From Hazenella coriacea (GTDB lineage Bacteria; Bacillota; Bacilli; Thermoactinomycetales; Thermoactinomycetaceae): 64,000 nt of DNA. Under the pieces are notes generated by a model. That model was not told the DNA's origin. It worked only from the letters and a program-made list of their open reading frames with translations, and ran no database searches. Each line of letters begins with the position of its first letter. The stretch's first letter is position 1. Both the position numbers and the translations under genes were made by a program. The stretch covers positions 124,001-188,000 of the forward strand of contig NZ_SMAG01000003.1 in NCBI RefSeq assembly GCF_004341825.1, written 5' to 3'. Positions 25,430 to 34,566 of this stretch are shown here, piece after piece.

Positions 25430-26536
25430 TTATACAAATCGAAATGGATTCGTATCGATCTGTGATGCCAAGATTGGAATCGATGCTTGTAATCTTTTCT
25501 TTAGTTGTTCACAGACTCGTTCTACCACTAGATGCTCCACATGATGACCTGGATCGAGAATCGCTAAACCAAGCGCATCTGCATCTTGTGCGGTATGATA
25601 GCCAATATCTCCTGTAATATAGACATCAGCTCCCATCTGGGCAGCATTTTTAATAAAACTACCACCTGAACCACCTAAGATGGCAACAGTTTGTACCGAT
25701 TGGTTAAGGTCACCTACAGAATGAAGTCCTGAAATTTGATACGCTAGTTTTACCTTTTCTGCCAACTCTTTGAGAGTCATCGCTTTATGTAAACGACCAA
25801 TTCTGCCAAATCCTTGTTCTTTTCCCTTGAGCTCTAAAGGATAAATATCATAGGCAACTTCTTCATATGGATGTGCCTCTAACATCGCCTCAATCACTTG
25901 TTTTTGATTGGCTTCTTGAATGACCGTTTCAATTCGAATCTCATTTACTTTTTCCAATTCATTTTGTTTACCGAGATATGGATTTGTACCTTTCATCGGT
26001 ACAAAAGTCCCAATCCCAGAGGTTTGAAATGTACAATGGCTATAGTTTCCAATCCAGCCTGCTCCCGCATTTCCGATCGCTTCAAATACAGAGTCACGAT
26101 GGGTTTCAGGAACAAACACAACTAATTTTTTAAGCTTTTCATATTGGCTGGGTATCAAAACCTGAATCTCTTCTAACTGTAACTTTTCAGCCAGTACATC
26201 ATTTACTCCATCAAAGGTAGCATCTAAATTGGTATGTGCCACAAAAACATTAATCTCATGTTTGAGAAGCTTGCCAAACATTCGTCCAGTAGGGTGATCT
26301 GTCCGCAATGCTTTTAAAGGATGATAAATGACTGGATGGTGGGCAACGATCCAATTAGTTCCTTGTTGAATCGCTTCATCAACAACTTCTTCATTTACAT
26401 CAAGAGTCACCAAAATCCCATTCACTTCTGCATCTGGCTTTCCCACTTGAAGGCCAATGGGGTCCTTCTCTACTGCTAAATGGGGTGGTGCATACTGATT
26501 CATCCCGCGGATCAAATCTCTGCCGCTGATAGCCAT
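25430..26536 (-). CDS. yqfO: Nif3-like dinuclear metal protein YqfO (DUF34)
   Basis: 368 residues from the ATG at 26536 (GAAGGTG site, overlapping the trmK end); a TTG 18 bases upstream is less likely. Domain plan matches YqfO: N- and C-terminal Nif3 halves with metal ligands VAHHPVIYHPLK (about 62) and VAHTNLDATFDGVND (about 97), and ITGDIGYHTAQDADALG with DPGHHVEH at the end, flanking a PII-like insertion (about 125-230). It is a conserved protein of debated function (metal trafficking, NTP hydrolysis). It follows trmK as in Bacillus. Confidence 0.93.
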   Translation of the reverse strand: MAISGRDLIRGMNQYAPPHLAVEKDPIGLQVGKPDAEVNGILVTLDVNEEVVDEAIQQGTNWIVAHHPVIYHPLKALRTDHPTGRMFGKLLKHEINVFVAHTNLDATFDGVNDVLAEKLQLEEIQVLIPSQYEKLKKLVVFVPETHRDSVFEAIGNAGAGWIGNYSHCTFQTSGIGTFVPMKGTNPYLGKQNELEKVNEIRIETVIQEANQKQVIEAMLEAHPYEEVAYDIYPLELKGKEQGFGRIGRLHKAMTLKELAEKVKLAYQISGLHSVGDLNQSVQTVAILGGSGGSFIKNAAQMGADVYITGDIGYHTAQDADALGLAILDPGHHVEHLVVERVCEQLKKRLQASIPILASQIDTNPFRFV

Positions 26537-27276
26537 GCAATCACCTTCTCCCAAAGTTTCATCTCTTCTTCGATCTCCTGCTTTCGACGTTTAGCTTCCA
26601 TCGTTCTTCCTTTTTCTAATTGTTTTAAAACATTCTTCTTACCTTTCAGGTCTTCTACCAACTTTTTTCGCAATAAGGAATGTTTCTTTTGCCATAGAAT
26701 CGGACCAATTTCCATGAGTTGCTCTTGAGTCAAAAGAGGCTGTTCATAAATGGAATTGTTTTCTCCTGGCTCTGCCACAATGATCTCATAAAAGAGACCT
26801 GCCTCTTCGACAATCGTTTCCTCCACCACTGTAAACTGATGCTCAAATAGCCATTGTCGAACTCTTTTTCCACCAATATTGGGTTGAAGGATAAGACGCT
26901 CCACTCTAGATAATTTCTCTTTTCCTTCATCTAAAATTTGTGATATCAATGCTCCACCCATACCTGCGATCACGACAACTTCTACTTCTCCCTGTTGGAG
27001 AACAGCTAATCCATCACCTTTTCGTACTTCAATGAATGAAGATAAACCCATTCTTCTGATCCGATCTTGAGCGTTTTCGAAAGGACCTCGATTTAATTCC
27101 CCGACAATGCCTTTTTGTAAGCGTCCTTGTTTGGCTAAGTGGATGAACAGAAGGGCGTGATCCGCTCCAATATCAGCCACTTTTTTCTTGTCAGGAACAT
27201 ACTGGGCAATTGTCAGTAAACGTTGTGATAAATCTCCAAGCTCTAAGTTACTCGATTTCATTGAATCCACATACAC
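26512..27276 (-). CDS. trmK: tRNA (adenine-22-N1)-methyltransferase TrmK
   Basis: About 250 residues. SAM motif I is KVADIGADHALLFIHLAKQG (about 35-54), then GELNRGPFENAQ and VVVIAGMGGALISQIL, and RLILQPNIGGKRVRQWL, which are TrmK/YqfN signatures. The C-terminal third is a coiled coil. It methylates A22 in tRNA-Ser/Tyr-type tRNAs. Start choice is open among a GTG at 27276, a GTG at 27270 and the ATG at 27261, all sharing a GAGGGAG site. The stop overlaps the yqfO start by 25 bases. Confidence 0.92.
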   Translation of the reverse strand: MYVDSMKSSNLELGDLSQRLLTIAQYVPDKKKVADIGADHALLFIHLAKQGRLQKGIVGELNRGPFENAQDRIRRMGLSSFIEVRKGDGLAVLQQGEVEVVVIAGMGGALISQILDEGKEKLSRVERLILQPNIGGKRVRQWLFEHQFTVVEETIVEEAGLFYEIIVAEPGENNSIYEQPLLTQEQLMEIGPILWQKKHSLLRKKLVEDLKGKKNVLKQLEKGRTMEAKRRKQEIEEEMKLWEKVIAWLSAAEI

Positions 27277-27366
27277 TCCCTCTTCAAACTTGATTGGTAT
27301 TTTACATTATATCATCACGAATTCCCACCTAAAGCATAAAATATTGCCTAGAAGGGAGTGTTTTGG

Positions 27367-27591
27367 ATGACTGGTGTAGTGAATAATATTTTTAACACTC
27401 AATTTAATTTAGTGGCTACTGCTTCTAATGTGAACTTAGGTGATGCAGTCAATATAAAACCGACCTTTGACAGAAAACTTGTGGGTAGCTCTTTTCCAGT
27501 CGGATGTGGAAGCGTTAATTTGAACGCCTCCGTTAATGATTACTTCGATGCAGACGGAATCGATAGTCCCGTCATTGGCACTTTACTTTAG
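27367..27591 (+). CDS. GerPA/GerPF-family spore germination protein
   Basis: 74 residues from the ATG at 27367 (GGGAG eight bases upstream). The pattern VNNIFNTQFNLVATASNVNL-GDAVNIKP and a C-terminal FDADGIDSPVIG parallels GerPF-like small proteins (typically GDxFxxSP and FDPDvvDQpvvG), which help germinants cross the coat. Here it is a lone copy, not a gerPABCDEF operon. CATAAAATA at 27335 fits a sigma-K -10 box, with AC near 27317 as a possible -35. Assignment is by short motifs, so moderate. Confidence 0.68.
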   Translation: MTGVVNNIFNTQFNLVATASNVNLGDAVNIKPTFDRKLVGSSFPVGCGSVNLNASVNDYFDADGIDSPVIGTLL

Positions 27592-27608
27592 AATCCATGG
27601 CCCCATAC

Positions 27609-27634
27609 AAAAAAGCCGGTTGCCCGGCTTTTTT
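27609..27634. terminator. Bidirectional terminator between the GerPF-like gene and the M1 peptidase gene
   Basis: AAAAAAGCCGG / CCGGCTTTTTT hairpin with a four-to-five-base loop between converging genes. Confidence 0.9.
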
Positions 27635-27638
27635 GTAT

Positions 27639-29105
27639 TTAAGAAGCTTGTTTAAAGTATAACCATTTTTGGAAGAATGGTGTTAAGTTCTTGCCAGAAA
27701 CCTGATTCGCAATCTTGATAAAATCTTGGGTGGTTGCCGTTTGAAATTGATAAGTCTCATAGTAGGTACGCATGATTTTAATCACTTGATCCCGACCGAT
27801 TTCATCCATCAAGCTGTACATCATAGCAGTCGGTCGGATATAAACCATTAATCCATACACATGATCTGGATATTTATATAATGAGTCGGCAGACGTGACC
27901 CCAACCGCTTGATTGATTTCATTCGTACGAAGAGTTGCCTTCTTGAGAAGCTCTTTTTCGTCTTCATTCATCTTTTCTTGCATATAGAGAAACTCCGAAA
28001 AAGTAGTTAGCCCCTCATCTAACCACGGTTCTTTTACCTGATTATTACCAACTACTCCATACCACCATTGATGAGCGAGTTCGTGCACAACTACATTAAT
28101 CGCAGGAGTAGGTCCTTGGTGGGAAGGAACTGTCGGCAAGGAAGTAACTAGCCCTGGATATTCCATCCCAGCAATGCCATATCCCGTTTCCCCAAGCACG
28201 ATATCAATTTCATCATAGGGATAAGCACCAAAAATCTCACTAAAATACTTCATCCCGGATACCGCGGCTTCATGAAGTACAGGAGCCTCTTTTTCCATTC
28301 CTTTTAAGTACCAGAGATTTACTTGCACTTTTCCCGATTTCCCTTTGATGACCTCATAATCCTTGGTTAAAACAGCAGCAAAGTCACGTACATTGTCCTG
28401 TTTAATTGTAACTTGAGACTTCCCCTCATGCCCCTGATTATTTCCTGTTGAAATCACTTGATATCCTTTAGGAATATGGAAAGTCACATCAAAATCAGAC
28501 ATCTGTGTATAAAAAGGATCTCCTGTAGTTGTATATGGATCTGTGTGCCAACCCTCTTGATCTTGAACAGCTAACATCGGATACCACTGTGCCAAAAAAG
28601 CAGTTTGTTTATAAGTATTTAAACGTGTTCCTCCATGCGGAAGCTGAAGACTAAAATCCATTGCAATCCGCGCTGATTCCCCCTGTTTCACTGGGTTAGG
28701 AAGATTCACTTTCATCACAGTCTCTTTGATATCTTCTTTCACTGCCTTACCATTCACTTTTAGGTTAGAAATCTGAATATAACCGGGTTTAGTTGGCCTA
28801 GACTCTTGGCCATACTTCCAATCCTTAAAAGCATTGGGGTATAAATGAAAATACACATGTGATTGTGGTTCTGTTCTCGTCTCTGGTAAAGTAACTACCA
28901 TATGTCCAACAACCTGATCTTTTTTTTCATCATATGTAGCTTTAATCTGATATTGAGGGCGGGATTGATAAACTTGATTCATTGAAGAAGGGCTCTGGGA
29001 ACTTGCTTGGTGCTCAGAAGGAAAAGCAGTTTCATGAAAGGTACTAATCATTGCCATACACACAAGTACAGCACTTATGCTAAACATAAAAAAACGACGC
29101 TTCAT
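27639..29105 (-). CDS. M1-family zinc metallopeptidase, exported
   Basis: 488 residues. An N-terminal hydrophobic signal/anchor (FFMFSISAVLVCMAMISTF) precedes a M1 beta domain. The catalytic zinc motif is VHELAHQWWYG followed 18 residues on by EPWLDEGLTTFSEF (HExxH-x18-E), and the substrate-binding IAGMEYPGLV stands for the GxMEN motif. It lacks the long C-terminal helical domain of full-size aminopeptidases. It likely trims peptides at the cell surface. Monocistronic. Confidence 0.88.
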   Translation of the reverse strand: MKRRFFMFSISAVLVCMAMISTFHETAFPSEHQASSQSPSSMNQVYQSRPQYQIKATYDEKKDQVVGHMVVTLPETRTEPQSHVYFHLYPNAFKDWKYGQESRPTKPGYIQISNLKVNGKAVKEDIKETVMKVNLPNPVKQGESARIAMDFSLQLPHGGTRLNTYKQTAFLAQWYPMLAVQDQEGWHTDPYTTTGDPFYTQMSDFDVTFHIPKGYQVISTGNNQGHEGKSQVTIKQDNVRDFAAVLTKDYEVIKGKSGKVQVNLWYLKGMEKEAPVLHEAAVSGMKYFSEIFGAYPYDEIDIVLGETGYGIAGMEYPGLVTSLPTVPSHQGPTPAINVVVHELAHQWWYGVVGNNQVKEPWLDEGLTTFSEFLYMQEKMNEDEKELLKKATLRTNEINQAVGVTSADSLYKYPDHVYGLMVYIRPTAMMYSLMDEIGRDQVIKIMRTYYETYQFQTATTQDFIKIANQVSGKNLTPFFQKWLYFKQAS

Positions 29106-29278
29106 CTGTCAATCACCTCAGCTCTTGGGTTCTTCCATATAGGATGACCCAGAGAAAGAAAAATTATGACAGATGAAGTGCCGAATCAAATCCATATTCC
29201 ATAAAAATCATGTTAATTCATGAGTAATCTTTCGTGCGAGATCAATTCGTACCCCAACAAACTTCATCTATTGATGAA

Positions 29279-30397
29279 TTACAGATTCCCACGGCGTTCT
29301 TGCTCTCTCTCAATCGCTTCAAATAAGGCTTTAAAGTTTCCTTCTCCGAAGCCTTTCGCACCTTTTCTCTGAATAATTTCAAAAAATAAAGTAGGGCGAT
29401 CTACAATTGGCTTCGTAAAGATCTGTAATAAATATCCCTCATCATCACGGTCCACCAAAATACTCAAACGCTTCAAATCTGCTATGTTTTCATCTATTTC
29501 TCCTACACGCGCTTGTAACTCTTCATAATAGGTATCTGGAGTATCTAAAAATGCTACACCTTGTTCTTTTAAGGCAGAGACGGTTTGAACAATATCATTG
29601 GTAATGAGCGCAATATGCTGAACTCCTGCTCCCTGGTAAAATTCAAGGTATTCTTGGATTTGTGATTTGCGTTTTCCTTCAGCGGGCTCATTGATCGGAA
29701 ACTTAACTCGTCCTGTACCGTTGTACATCACTTTCGACATCAACGCAGAGTATTCGGTGCTTATATCTTCATCGTCAAAGTGGATCATTTGTTTAAAACC
29801 AAACACTTTTTCATAATAAGATACCCACTCTTCCATTCTTTCCACATTTCCAACGATATGGTCAATCGCCACTAATCCTGGAGTAACTTCAGGAAGGTTC
29901 AATTCGCTAGCTATAAATCCTGGAGCGAATAAGCCTGAGTAGTCCTTCCGCTCAACTAATGTATGAACAGTATCACCATAGGTTCCAATTACTGCTTTTT
30001 TAATAATTCCATGCAAATCTTTCTCTTCAAAAGGCTCTTTAACAACAATTCCACCTCTTGAAACCGCTTCCATAAAAGCCTGCTCAACATTATCTACACG
30101 TAAAGCAATATCTTTAACGCCATCCCCATGCTTAGTGACGAATTGAGTAATTTCATGTTCTGGGTGATAAGAACCACTGACCAATAGGCGGATATTTCCT
30201 TGTTCTAATAGATATGACGTTTTTTCTCGACATCCTGTTTCCAGACCACTATAAGCAACAGGCTTAAAACCATAGGTTCGGCAAAAGAAATAAGCAGCTT
30301 GTTTGGCATTTCCAGAGAAGTATTCGATATAGTCAATATCTAGGATCGGAAAGAAATCCCCTTTCAAATGAGCAGAATTAAATTGTTCCTTTGACAT
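29279..30397 (-). CDS. hppD: 4-hydroxyphenylpyruvate dioxygenase
   Basis: 372 residues of two vicinal-oxygen-chelate domains. Iron ligands are expected in AIDHIVGNV (His about 178), GVQHIALITND (His about 256) and TLFFEIIQRKGAKGFGEGNF (Glu about 336). It turns 4-hydroxyphenylpyruvate into homogentisate in tyrosine breakdown. No homogentisate dioxygenase, maleylacetoacetate isomerase or fumarylacetoacetase is nearby, so the rest of the pathway would be elsewhere or the product used otherwise (e.g. pigment). A GAGGGTG site precedes the ATG. Confidence 0.94.
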   Translation of the reverse strand: MSKEQFNSAHLKGDFFPILDIDYIEYFSGNAKQAAYFFCRTYGFKPVAYSGLETGCREKTSYLLEQGNIRLLVSGSYHPEHEITQFVTKHGDGVKDIALRVDNVEQAFMEAVSRGGIVVKEPFEEKDLHGIIKKAVIGTYGDTVHTLVERKDYSGLFAPGFIASELNLPEVTPGLVAIDHIVGNVERMEEWVSYYEKVFGFKQMIHFDDEDISTEYSALMSKVMYNGTGRVKFPINEPAEGKRKSQIQEYLEFYQGAGVQHIALITNDIVQTVSALKEQGVAFLDTPDTYYEELQARVGEIDENIADLKRLSILVDRDDEGYLLQIFTKPIVDRPTLFFEIIQRKGAKGFGEGNFKALFEAIEREQERRGNL

Positions 30398-30532
30398 GGA
30401 TCATTCACCCTCTTTTAAATATTCCTTATATTATTAGATTAATGAACAGAGGAAATAATCGCAAGCACATACTGTAGTGCGCCATCGCTTTTATGTAAAA
30501 TAGTATACTCAGATCCCTGATCGATTGAATAA

Positions 30533-30570
30533 AAAGTGTCAGCCAAAGAATTCATCTCCCTTAGCCGACA
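30533..30570 (-). terminator. Terminator of the RimJ/RimL-like acetyltransferase gene
   Basis: Minus-strand UGUCGGCUAA pairs with UUGGCUGACA (two G-U pairs) around a 14-base loop, followed by CUUUUUAUUC. Confidence 0.7.
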
Positions 30571-30607
30571 TTGAAACTTCTCTTTCCCTAAAATATAAAA
30601 TAAGCAC

Positions 30608-31222
30608 TCAAAATCCTATGCCATCATTTTTACTTGATGTAAGTGTGTGAAATTCCTCTGGAATCATCGAATAAACACATGTATTTTCAAGTTTTTGATC
30701 TACTGTCACACGATGATTTCGTAATATACCTTCTAATTTGTATCCCAATCTTTCTGCCACTTTTCGACTGCGAACATTTCGTTGATCGCATCGAATTTCG
30801 AGACGCTTAGCAAGTAAAATTTCAAAAGCGAATACAGTTAGACCTCGAACCGCTTCTGTAATATAACCTTTCCCTTCATCAGCTTTTCGACACCAATATC
30901 CGATTTCAAACTTTGGAACACTCCAATCAATTCGGTGTAAACCACTAATTCCAATAAAACGATCCGTCTTTCTTTCAAACAAATGAAAACGGAGATCAGA
31001 TCGCTCCAAAAAGTTACAATGTGCTTTTCTTACATTGATTTCAGTATCCTTTTTGGTAGGCGCTTCCTTTGCCCATGGCATCCATGGTTGTAAGCTCTCC
31101 ATAGACTCGATAATCCCTTCATAAACTTGAGTACCGTCCCCGGGTAAAGGATAACGAATTAATAACCTTTCCGTTTCAAAAGAATTAGGAAAGTCATTTA
31201 AAATGGGTGGGAGTGGGTCCAT
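30608..31222 (-). CDS. GNAT acetyltransferase, RimJ/RimL type
   Basis: 204 residues from the ATG at 31222 (GAGG nine bases upstream); an ATG at 31237 has no site. Family landmarks: SFETERLLIRYPLPGDG, FHLFERKTDRFIGISGLHRI, KFEIGYWCRKADEGKGYITE and RNVRSRKVAERLGYKLEG. RimJ/RimL-like enzymes acetylate ribosomal N-termini or small molecules; the target is unknown. Isolated gene. Confidence 0.85.
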   Translation of the reverse strand: MDPLPPILNDFPNSFETERLLIRYPLPGDGTQVYEGIIESMESLQPWMPWAKEAPTKKDTEINVRKAHCNFLERSDLRFHLFERKTDRFIGISGLHRIDWSVPKFEIGYWCRKADEGKGYITEAVRGLTVFAFEILLAKRLEIRCDQRNVRSRKVAERLGYKLEGILRNHRVTVDQKLENTCVYSMIPEEFHTLTSSKNDGIGF

Positions 31223-31237
31223 ATCTCCATTCCTCAT

Positions 31238-31502
31238 TTCATCACATTTTTAAACCTACTGTTCTCCATTTGTATGAGAGAGCAGATCCGCATTGCTTCA
31301 AGCCCCCAATGGGTACACCTAAAGCAACATTACTGTATTAGCCTTCGGTGATCCGCACGGATACTCAGTTCGTTTGGGGGAAGGTCGACTCCTTCATCTA
31401 GGTATCGACATCGACACTACAGAGGGTTAACTAAATGAATTTTATCAAATGACTCACAGACTGACTAGTCAATGACTCCTCGTCACCATGATCAATCGAG
31501 GT
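31238..31502. other. Gene-free GC-richer region of unknown nature
   Basis: About 265 bp without a supportable ORF. From 31290 to 31390 the plus strand can fold: GCCCCCAA pairs with TTTGGGGG, an internal ATCCG-CA-CGGAT hairpin and a CUUCGG loop lie between. Composition differs from neighbouring AT-rich spacers. It could be an undescribed small RNA, or a relic of an IS200/IS605-type element end, but no transposase remnant is recognisable. Confidence 0.35.
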
Positions 31503-31549
31503 AAAAAGCCCTATTTCGGATTTGTGAACAAAACTCTCCGAAATAGGGC
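31503..31549 (-). terminator. Terminator of the acyl-CoA synthetase gene
   Basis: Minus-strand GCCCTATTTCGGA / TCCGAAATAGGGC perfect 13-bp stem followed by TTTTTACC, 17 bases past the stop. Confidence 0.88.
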
Positions 31550-31565
31550 AAATATTACTACATAA

Positions 31566-33212
31566 TTAATGAGTCGATTGCTGTTGTTCTAGGTATTGTT
31601 CACGTAGACGATATTTTTGGATCTTCCCACTAGCAGTCATTGGGTACTGGTCCACAAAAATCACCTGGGTAGGAATCTTGTACTTTGCAATTTGACCTTT
31701 GCAATAAGACTTGATCTCTTCTTCCGAAATATTGACTCCTTCTTTTTTTCGAACAAAAGCAATCGAGATTTCACCATATTTTTCATCGGGAATACCAACC
31801 ACTTGAACATCTAATACTTTCGGATGGGTGTATATAAACTCTTCAATTTCCCTAGGATAAATATTTTCTCCACCACGGATGATCATATCTTTGAGCCTAC
31901 CTGTAATCCGAAAATATCCCTGCTCGTCCATCACAGCTAGATCTCCCGTATGCAGCCAACCTTCAGAATCAATCGCTTCTGCTGTCGCTTCAGGCATATT
32001 ATAATAACCTTTCATGACATGATAACCACGCGTACATAATTCTCCTTGTTCACCGGGAGGGAGCTCTTCTCCAGTTTGTGGATCGAGGATTTTCACTTCG
32101 ACTTCTGGCAATCGTTTACCTACTGTGGAAACCCGGATCTCAATCGGATCATCTGTCCTGGTCTGTGTAATCACTGGAGAAGATTCTGTCTGTCCATAAG
32201 CAATGGTAAGCTCTTTAATCCCCATCTGATCTGTCACTCTTCTCATAACTTCAATCGGACAATTGGAACCTGCCATAATTCCTGTTCTTAAGGTATCAAA
32301 GCGAGTATGCTCAAATTGAGAATGATTTAACTCTGAGATAAACATTGTAGGGACACCGTGCAATCCAGTACATTTCTCTTGTTCTACAGCTTTTAATACT
32401 TTCTCTGGATCAAACATTGTCAACGGAACCATTGTCGCTCCAACACTTACACATGCCATCGTTCCAAGGACGCATCCAAAACAATGAAAAAAGGGAACAG
32501 GGATACACAAACGATCTTGGCTGGTCAATTTCATACATTCAGCAATATTTCGACCATTGTTAACAATATTGCGGTGAGTTAACATGACCCCTTTAGGAAA
32601 ACCTGTTGTACCTGAAGTATATTGCATATTAATCACTTGATCAGGTGAAAGAGAGCGTTGACGCTGTTTTAACTCTTCATCTGATACTTCTTTCCCCATT
32701 TCTAAGATGTCTTCCCATAGGAACATCCCTGAATGACGTTTCTCACCTAGAAGAATCACATTTTTTAGACGAGGCAAACGAGAAGATTGAAGTTGACCTG
32801 GCAAACAATGATTTAGTTCAGGACAAATCTCTAATAACATATCTAAATAACTAGTACCACGCACTTGCTCCATTAAAATAAGTGTTTCAGTATCTGATTG
32901 ACGTAGTAAATATTCTAATTCACGTGTTCGATAATTGGTGTTAACAGTTACAAGGACAGCTCCCATTTTTCCGGTTGCAAACTGCGTGATTAACCATTCA
33001 GGTTGATTCGTTGCCCAAATGGATAAATGATGCCCTGGCTCTAGCCCTAACCTCATCAAACCTTTTGCTGTCTGATTACACACTTCCTGAAATTGCCGAT
33101 AGGTAAGGCGAACGTTTTCAAACTCCGGATAGACAACCGCTTCCTGATCTCCTACGAGCTTCACTTGTTCATCCAATAAATCGCCAACAGTCAGGTGGAT
33201 CAATTCGGCCAT
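31566..33212 (-). CDS. AMP-forming acyl-CoA synthetase (YngI/FadD type)
   Basis: 548 residues. ANL-superfamily motifs: MQYTSGTTGFPKGVMLTHRN (P-loop, about 188-207), TIAYGQTESSPVITQ, GWLHTGDLAVMDEQGYF, GRLKDMIIRGGENIYPREIEE and the catalytic lysine in ASGKIQKYRLRE. It activates a fatty or branched acid to acyl-CoA. It follows an acyl-CoA dehydrogenase with a 14-base gap; this pair matches the start of the B. subtilis yngJ-yngI leucine/fatty acid catabolic cluster, but the other yng genes are missing here. Substrate inferred. Confidence 0.9.
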   Translation of the reverse strand: MAELIHLTVGDLLDEQVKLVGDQEAVVYPEFENVRLTYRQFQEVCNQTAKGLMRLGLEPGHHLSIWATNQPEWLITQFATGKMGAVLVTVNTNYRTRELEYLLRQSDTETLILMEQVRGTSYLDMLLEICPELNHCLPGQLQSSRLPRLKNVILLGEKRHSGMFLWEDILEMGKEVSDEELKQRQRSLSPDQVINMQYTSGTTGFPKGVMLTHRNIVNNGRNIAECMKLTSQDRLCIPVPFFHCFGCVLGTMACVSVGATMVPLTMFDPEKVLKAVEQEKCTGLHGVPTMFISELNHSQFEHTRFDTLRTGIMAGSNCPIEVMRRVTDQMGIKELTIAYGQTESSPVITQTRTDDPIEIRVSTVGKRLPEVEVKILDPQTGEELPPGEQGELCTRGYHVMKGYYNMPEATAEAIDSEGWLHTGDLAVMDEQGYFRITGRLKDMIIRGGENIYPREIEEFIYTHPKVLDVQVVGIPDEKYGEISIAFVRKKEGVNISEEEIKSYCKGQIAKYKIPTQVIFVDQYPMTASGKIQKYRLREQYLEQQQSTH

Positions 33213-33226
33213 CCCTGTTCCTCCTC

Positions 33227-34366
33227 TTAACAGCCAATTTCCCGGGCAATAATATTACGTTGAATCTCAGACGTTCCTTCCCCAATTTCAGTTAGTTTGA
33301 CATCACGGAAAAAGCGTTCTACTTTATAATCATGCATATAGCCCCATCCTCCATGGATTTGTACGGCCTGATTACATACATTCATCGCTATTTCCGAAGC
33401 ATATAATTTGCACATGGAAGCCTCTTTGGTAAATTTCCTGCCTTGATCTTTGAGCCAGGCGGCTTTATAAACCATGGTTCGTGCCAACTCAATTTGCATA
33501 TGCATATCTGCCAATTTATGCTGAATAACCTGAAATTTTGAAAGAGATTGACCAAATTGAACACGCTCTCGTGCATATTGTAAAGCTAATTCATAAGCCC
33601 CCTGCGCAATCCCGACTGCCATCGCACCAATACCAATCCGACCACCATCTAGCGTGATTAGAAATTGTTTAAAGCCTTTTCCGATTTCACCTAACACTTC
33701 ATGCTCAGGAATCCGTACCTGATCTAAGACTAATTCAGTTGTATTGGAGCTATGAAGACCCATTTTTATATATTGATCATGAACTGTAAATCCTGGAGCA
33801 TCTGTAGGAACGATAAATGCCGTAATCTCACGAGTATTCCCCATATTTCCTGTAATCGCAGTAAGCGCTAAAAACTTAGCATAACTCGCATTAGTAATAA
33901 AACATTTGGAGCCACTAATGACCCATTCATTACCTTCTTTAACTGCCTTCGTCTTCGTGCCTCCAGCATCTGAGCCAGCATTGGGTTCAGTCAAGCCAAA
34001 AGCACCCAACGACTCTCCCTGGCATAACGGAATTAAGTATTTTTGCTTTTGCTCCTCGGTACCAAACAGATAAATAGGTGCACATCCTAATGAAATATGG
34101 GCCGAATAAGTAATCCCAGTAGAAGCACAAACACGACTCAATTCCTCAACTGTTATGGCAAAGCTAATGGTATCCGAACCACCTCCACCAAACTTTTCTG
34201 GAAAAGGAAGTCCCATCAATTGAAGCTCAGCCATCTTAGAGAAAATCTCTTTAGGAAACTGTTTTGTTCGATCACGTTCATCCGCATCTGGGGCGACTTC
34301 ACCTTCAGCAAAATCTCTCATCAGTTTACGAATCATGTGTTGTTCAGCTGTAAGATCAAAGTTCAT
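33227..34366 (-). CDS. Acyl-CoA dehydrogenase (YngJ/short-branched-chain type)
   Basis: 379 residues, the standard ACAD length. FAD/substrate motifs: [20 protein letters not shown] (about 119-138), [13 protein letters not shown], and the C-terminal [18 protein letters not shown], whose Glu in EGTSE is the expected catalytic base position of short-chain enzymes. It oxidises an acyl-CoA at the alpha-beta bond with electrons going to ETF. It is first in a two-gene operon with the synthetase. Confidence 0.92.
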   Translation of the reverse strand: MNFDLTAEQHMIRKLMRDFAEGEVAPDADERDRTKQFPKEIFSKMAELQLMGLPFPEKFGGGGSDTISFAITVEELSRVCASTGITYSAHISLGCAPIYLFGTEEQKQKYLIPLCQGESLGAFGLTEPNAGSDAGGTKTKAVKEGNEWVISGSKCFITNASYAKFLALTAITGNMGNTREITAFIVPTDAPGFTVHDQYIKMGLHSSNTTELVLDQVRIPEHEVLGEIGKGFKQFLITLDGGRIGIGAMAVGIAQGAYELALQYARERVQFGQSLSKFQVIQHKLADMHMQIELARTMVYKAAWLKDQGRKFTKEASMCKLYASEIAMNVCNQAVQIHGGWGYMHDYKVERFFRDVKLTEIGEGTSEIQRNIIAREIGC

Positions 34367-34522
34367 GGTACCCCACTCCTCTTAATTGTTAGCGCTTTCA
34401 CTCTCATTATAGACAGTTTCGGTCTCATTCTTCAAGAATTTTTCGAATCTCCCTAACGGTTCAAGCTAAATTGTCGGAAACTTATTTGCATTGAGATGGG
34501 AAAAGGGATAAAATTGAGTCAA

Positions 34523-34551
34523 TAAAAAAAAGCACCCCACGTTGAGGTGCT
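34523..34551 (-). terminator. Terminator of the dnaG-sigA operon
   Basis: Minus-strand AGCACC-TCAACGTGG-GGTGCT followed by TTTTTTT, 16 bases past the sigA stop. Confidence 0.88.
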
Positions 34552-34566
34552 ATCATAAAAAGTATG

